From Streptomyces sp. NBC_00285 (GTDB lineage: Bacteria > Actinomycetota > Actinomycetes > Streptomycetales > Streptomycetaceae): 64,000 nucleotides of DNA. The stretch lies in the NCBI RefSeq assembly GCF_036174265.1, contig NZ_CP108055.1:7378001-7442000 (forward strand). Direction: 5' to 3'. Under the pieces are notes generated by a model that ran no database searches, was not told where the DNA came from, and saw nothing but the letters and a program-made list of their open reading frames with translations. The position numbers and the translations under genes were made by a program. Below are positions 62,980-64,000 of the stretch, one piece after another (the stretch's first letter is position 1; each line of letters opens with the position of its first letter).

Positions 62980-64000
62980 TCAGCCGACCACCCTGAGCAA
63001 CAGCACCGCCCGCGCCGGAACCGTGATCGACGTCCCCGCCCGGTGGATCACCCCCGGCGCCTGCGTCTGTTCCTCGCCCGACGTGTCGACGACCACCTCG
63101 TACCGCTCCGCCCACGGCGGCCCCGGCAGCAGGAAGGCCGCCGGACGGTCGCCTGCGTGCAGGACGGCCAGGAAGCTGTCGTCGACGATCGGCACCCCGC
63201 GCTCGTCCCGGCCGGGGATGTCCCGGCCCGACAGATACATGCCGAGGGTGGCGGCGGGCGCGTACCAGTCCCGTTCCGTCATCTCCGTGCCGCGGGCGGT
63301 GAACCAGGCGAGGTCGCGGATGCCGTCCACCGAGTCCGCCCGCCCGGAGAAGAAGGCGCGGCGGCGCAGCACCGGGTGCCGGTGGCGCAGTGAGATCAGC
63401 CGGGACGTCAGGTCGAACAGGGCCTTCCAGCCGGGTTGTTCGAGCAGTCCCCAGTCCAGCCAGCTGATCTCGTTGTCCTGGCAGTAGGCGTTGTTGCTGC
63501 CGCGCTGGGTGCGGCCGAGTTCGTCGCCGGCGACCAGCATCGGCACGCCCGTCGACAGCAGCAGCGTGGTCAGCAGGTTCCGCAACTGCCGCCGCCTGAG
63601 CGCCTGTATGCGCTCGTCGTCCGTCTCCCCCTCCGTACCGCAGTTCCACGCCCGGTTGTCGTCCGTGCCGTCCCGGTTGCCCTCGCCGTTCGCCTCGTTG
63701 TGCTTGTGCTCGTAGGACACCAGGTCGCGCAGGGTGAAACCGTCGTGCGCGGTGACGAAGTTGACCGACGCGTACGGCCGCCTCCCGCCCCACGCGTACA
63801 GGTCGCTGGAGCCGGAGAGGCGGTAGCCGAGGTCCCGTACGTCCGGGAGTGCGCCCCGCCAGAAGTCGCGTACGGCGTTGCGGTAGCGGTCGTTCCACTC
63901 CGTCCACAGCGGCGGGAAGGCGCCCACCTGGTATCCCCCGGAGCCCACGTCCCACGGCTCGGCGATCAGCTTCACGCGCCGGAGCACCGGGTCCTGCGCG
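62980..64000 (-). CDS. glgX: glycogen debranching enzyme GlgX (5' part outside the window)
   Basis: The C-terminal 340 residues of a GH13_11 isoamylase-type debranching enzyme. The visible part starts just before the acid/base motif LIAEPWDVGSGGY. It then has NFVTAHDGFTLRDLVSYEHK (transition-state Asp), the GlgX hallmark HNEANGEGNRDG with NRAWNCGTEG, and STGVPMLVAGDEL, ending with a small beta domain (VPARAVLLLRVVG). It cleaves alpha-1,6 branches so that GlgP can finish degrading glucan. The start lies beyond the right edge. Confidence 0.95.
   Translation of the reverse strand, partial: AQDPVLRRVKLIAEPWDVGSGGYQVGAFPPLWTEWNDRYRNAVRDFWRGALPDVRDLGYRLSGSSDLYAWGGRRPYASVNFVTAHDGFTLRDLVSYEHKHNEANGEGNRDGTDDNRAWNCGTEGETDDERIQALRRRQLRNLLTTLLLSTGVPMLVAGDELGRTQRGSNNAYCQDNEISWLDWGLLEQPGWKALFDLTSRLISLRHRHPVLRRRAFFSGRADSVDGIRDLAWFTARGTEMTERDWYAPAATLGMYLSGRDIPGRDERGVPIVDDSFLAVLHAGDRPAAFLLPGPPWAERYEVVVDTSGEEQTQAPGVIHRAGTSITVPARAVLLLRVVG

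Overview
The window is high-GC actinobacterial chromosome, almost certainly Streptomyces. The signs are strong GC bias at third codon positions, many GTG starts, 4-nt ATGA overlaps inside operons, Streptomyces-type families (CslA/GlxA, DUF6230/DUF6114, the GlgE pathway, M4 proteases with long propeptides) and a widespread Streptomyces intergenic repeat near 33.5 kb. I see no rRNA, tRNA, CRISPR array, insertion sequence or prophage. Coding density is high; the only gene-free stretch over 300 bases is 9552-10202.

Layout. 1-1.6 kb: the end of a membrane protein, a DUF4166 protein and a TetR regulator in one overlapping operon. 1.86-6.6 kb: cslA-glxA-cslZ, a tip-glycan system (GT2 synthase, copper-radical oxidase, GH6 lipoprotein glucanase). 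6.7-9.6 kb: MarR, DUF3817, TetR and a thioredoxin-TPR protein. 9.6-13 kb: a gene-free stretch with three TTAC/GTAA palindromes, then three uncharacterised exported or membrane proteins (DUF6230, DUF6114, a Ser/Pro/Ala-rich helical-repeat protein). 13.1-21.3 kb: a small unknown gene, pyk, ackA, pta, divergent pfkA, an XRE-type regulator, a PPOX oxidoreductase and a DUF397-like protein. 21.5-25.6 kb: a CitA/CitB-type two-component system divergent from a DctA dicarboxylate carrier. 25.6-29.7 kb: TetR, a zinc-ribbon DUF2127 membrane protein, a MarR-like gene remnant, an epimerase divergent from an Lrp/AsnC regulator, and a MerR-thioredoxin operon. 29.8-33.5 kb: a HelD-like helicase and an atypical cytochrome P450. 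33.6-45.7 kb: glgB, maltokinase, treS, glgE, an S8 protease and glgP. 45.7-50.3 kb: DUF1990 and two paralogous M4 metalloproteases. 50.5-57.8 kb: four ABC half-exporters that look like two asymmetric heterodimers. 57.9-61.5 kb: an ABC-2 exporter with a NarL-type two-component system. 61.5-64 kb: an exported sulfatase and the 3' part of glgX.

How the genes work together. GlgE, TreS, maltokinase and GlgB form the trehalose to maltose-1-phosphate to branched alpha-glucan route; GlgP and GlgX degrade the product. Pyk, AckA, Pta, PfkA and DctA/TCS form a central-carbon and overflow node. CslA, GlxA and CslZ make and modify an extracellular beta-glycan. The least explained locus is DUF6230-DUF6114-repeat protein with its palindrome cluster. 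Other points of interest are the P450 lacking the ExxR motif, the ABC exporter with one almost completely degenerate nucleotide site, the MerR-thioredoxin operon, and a strong hairpin that separates treS from the maltokinase gene.
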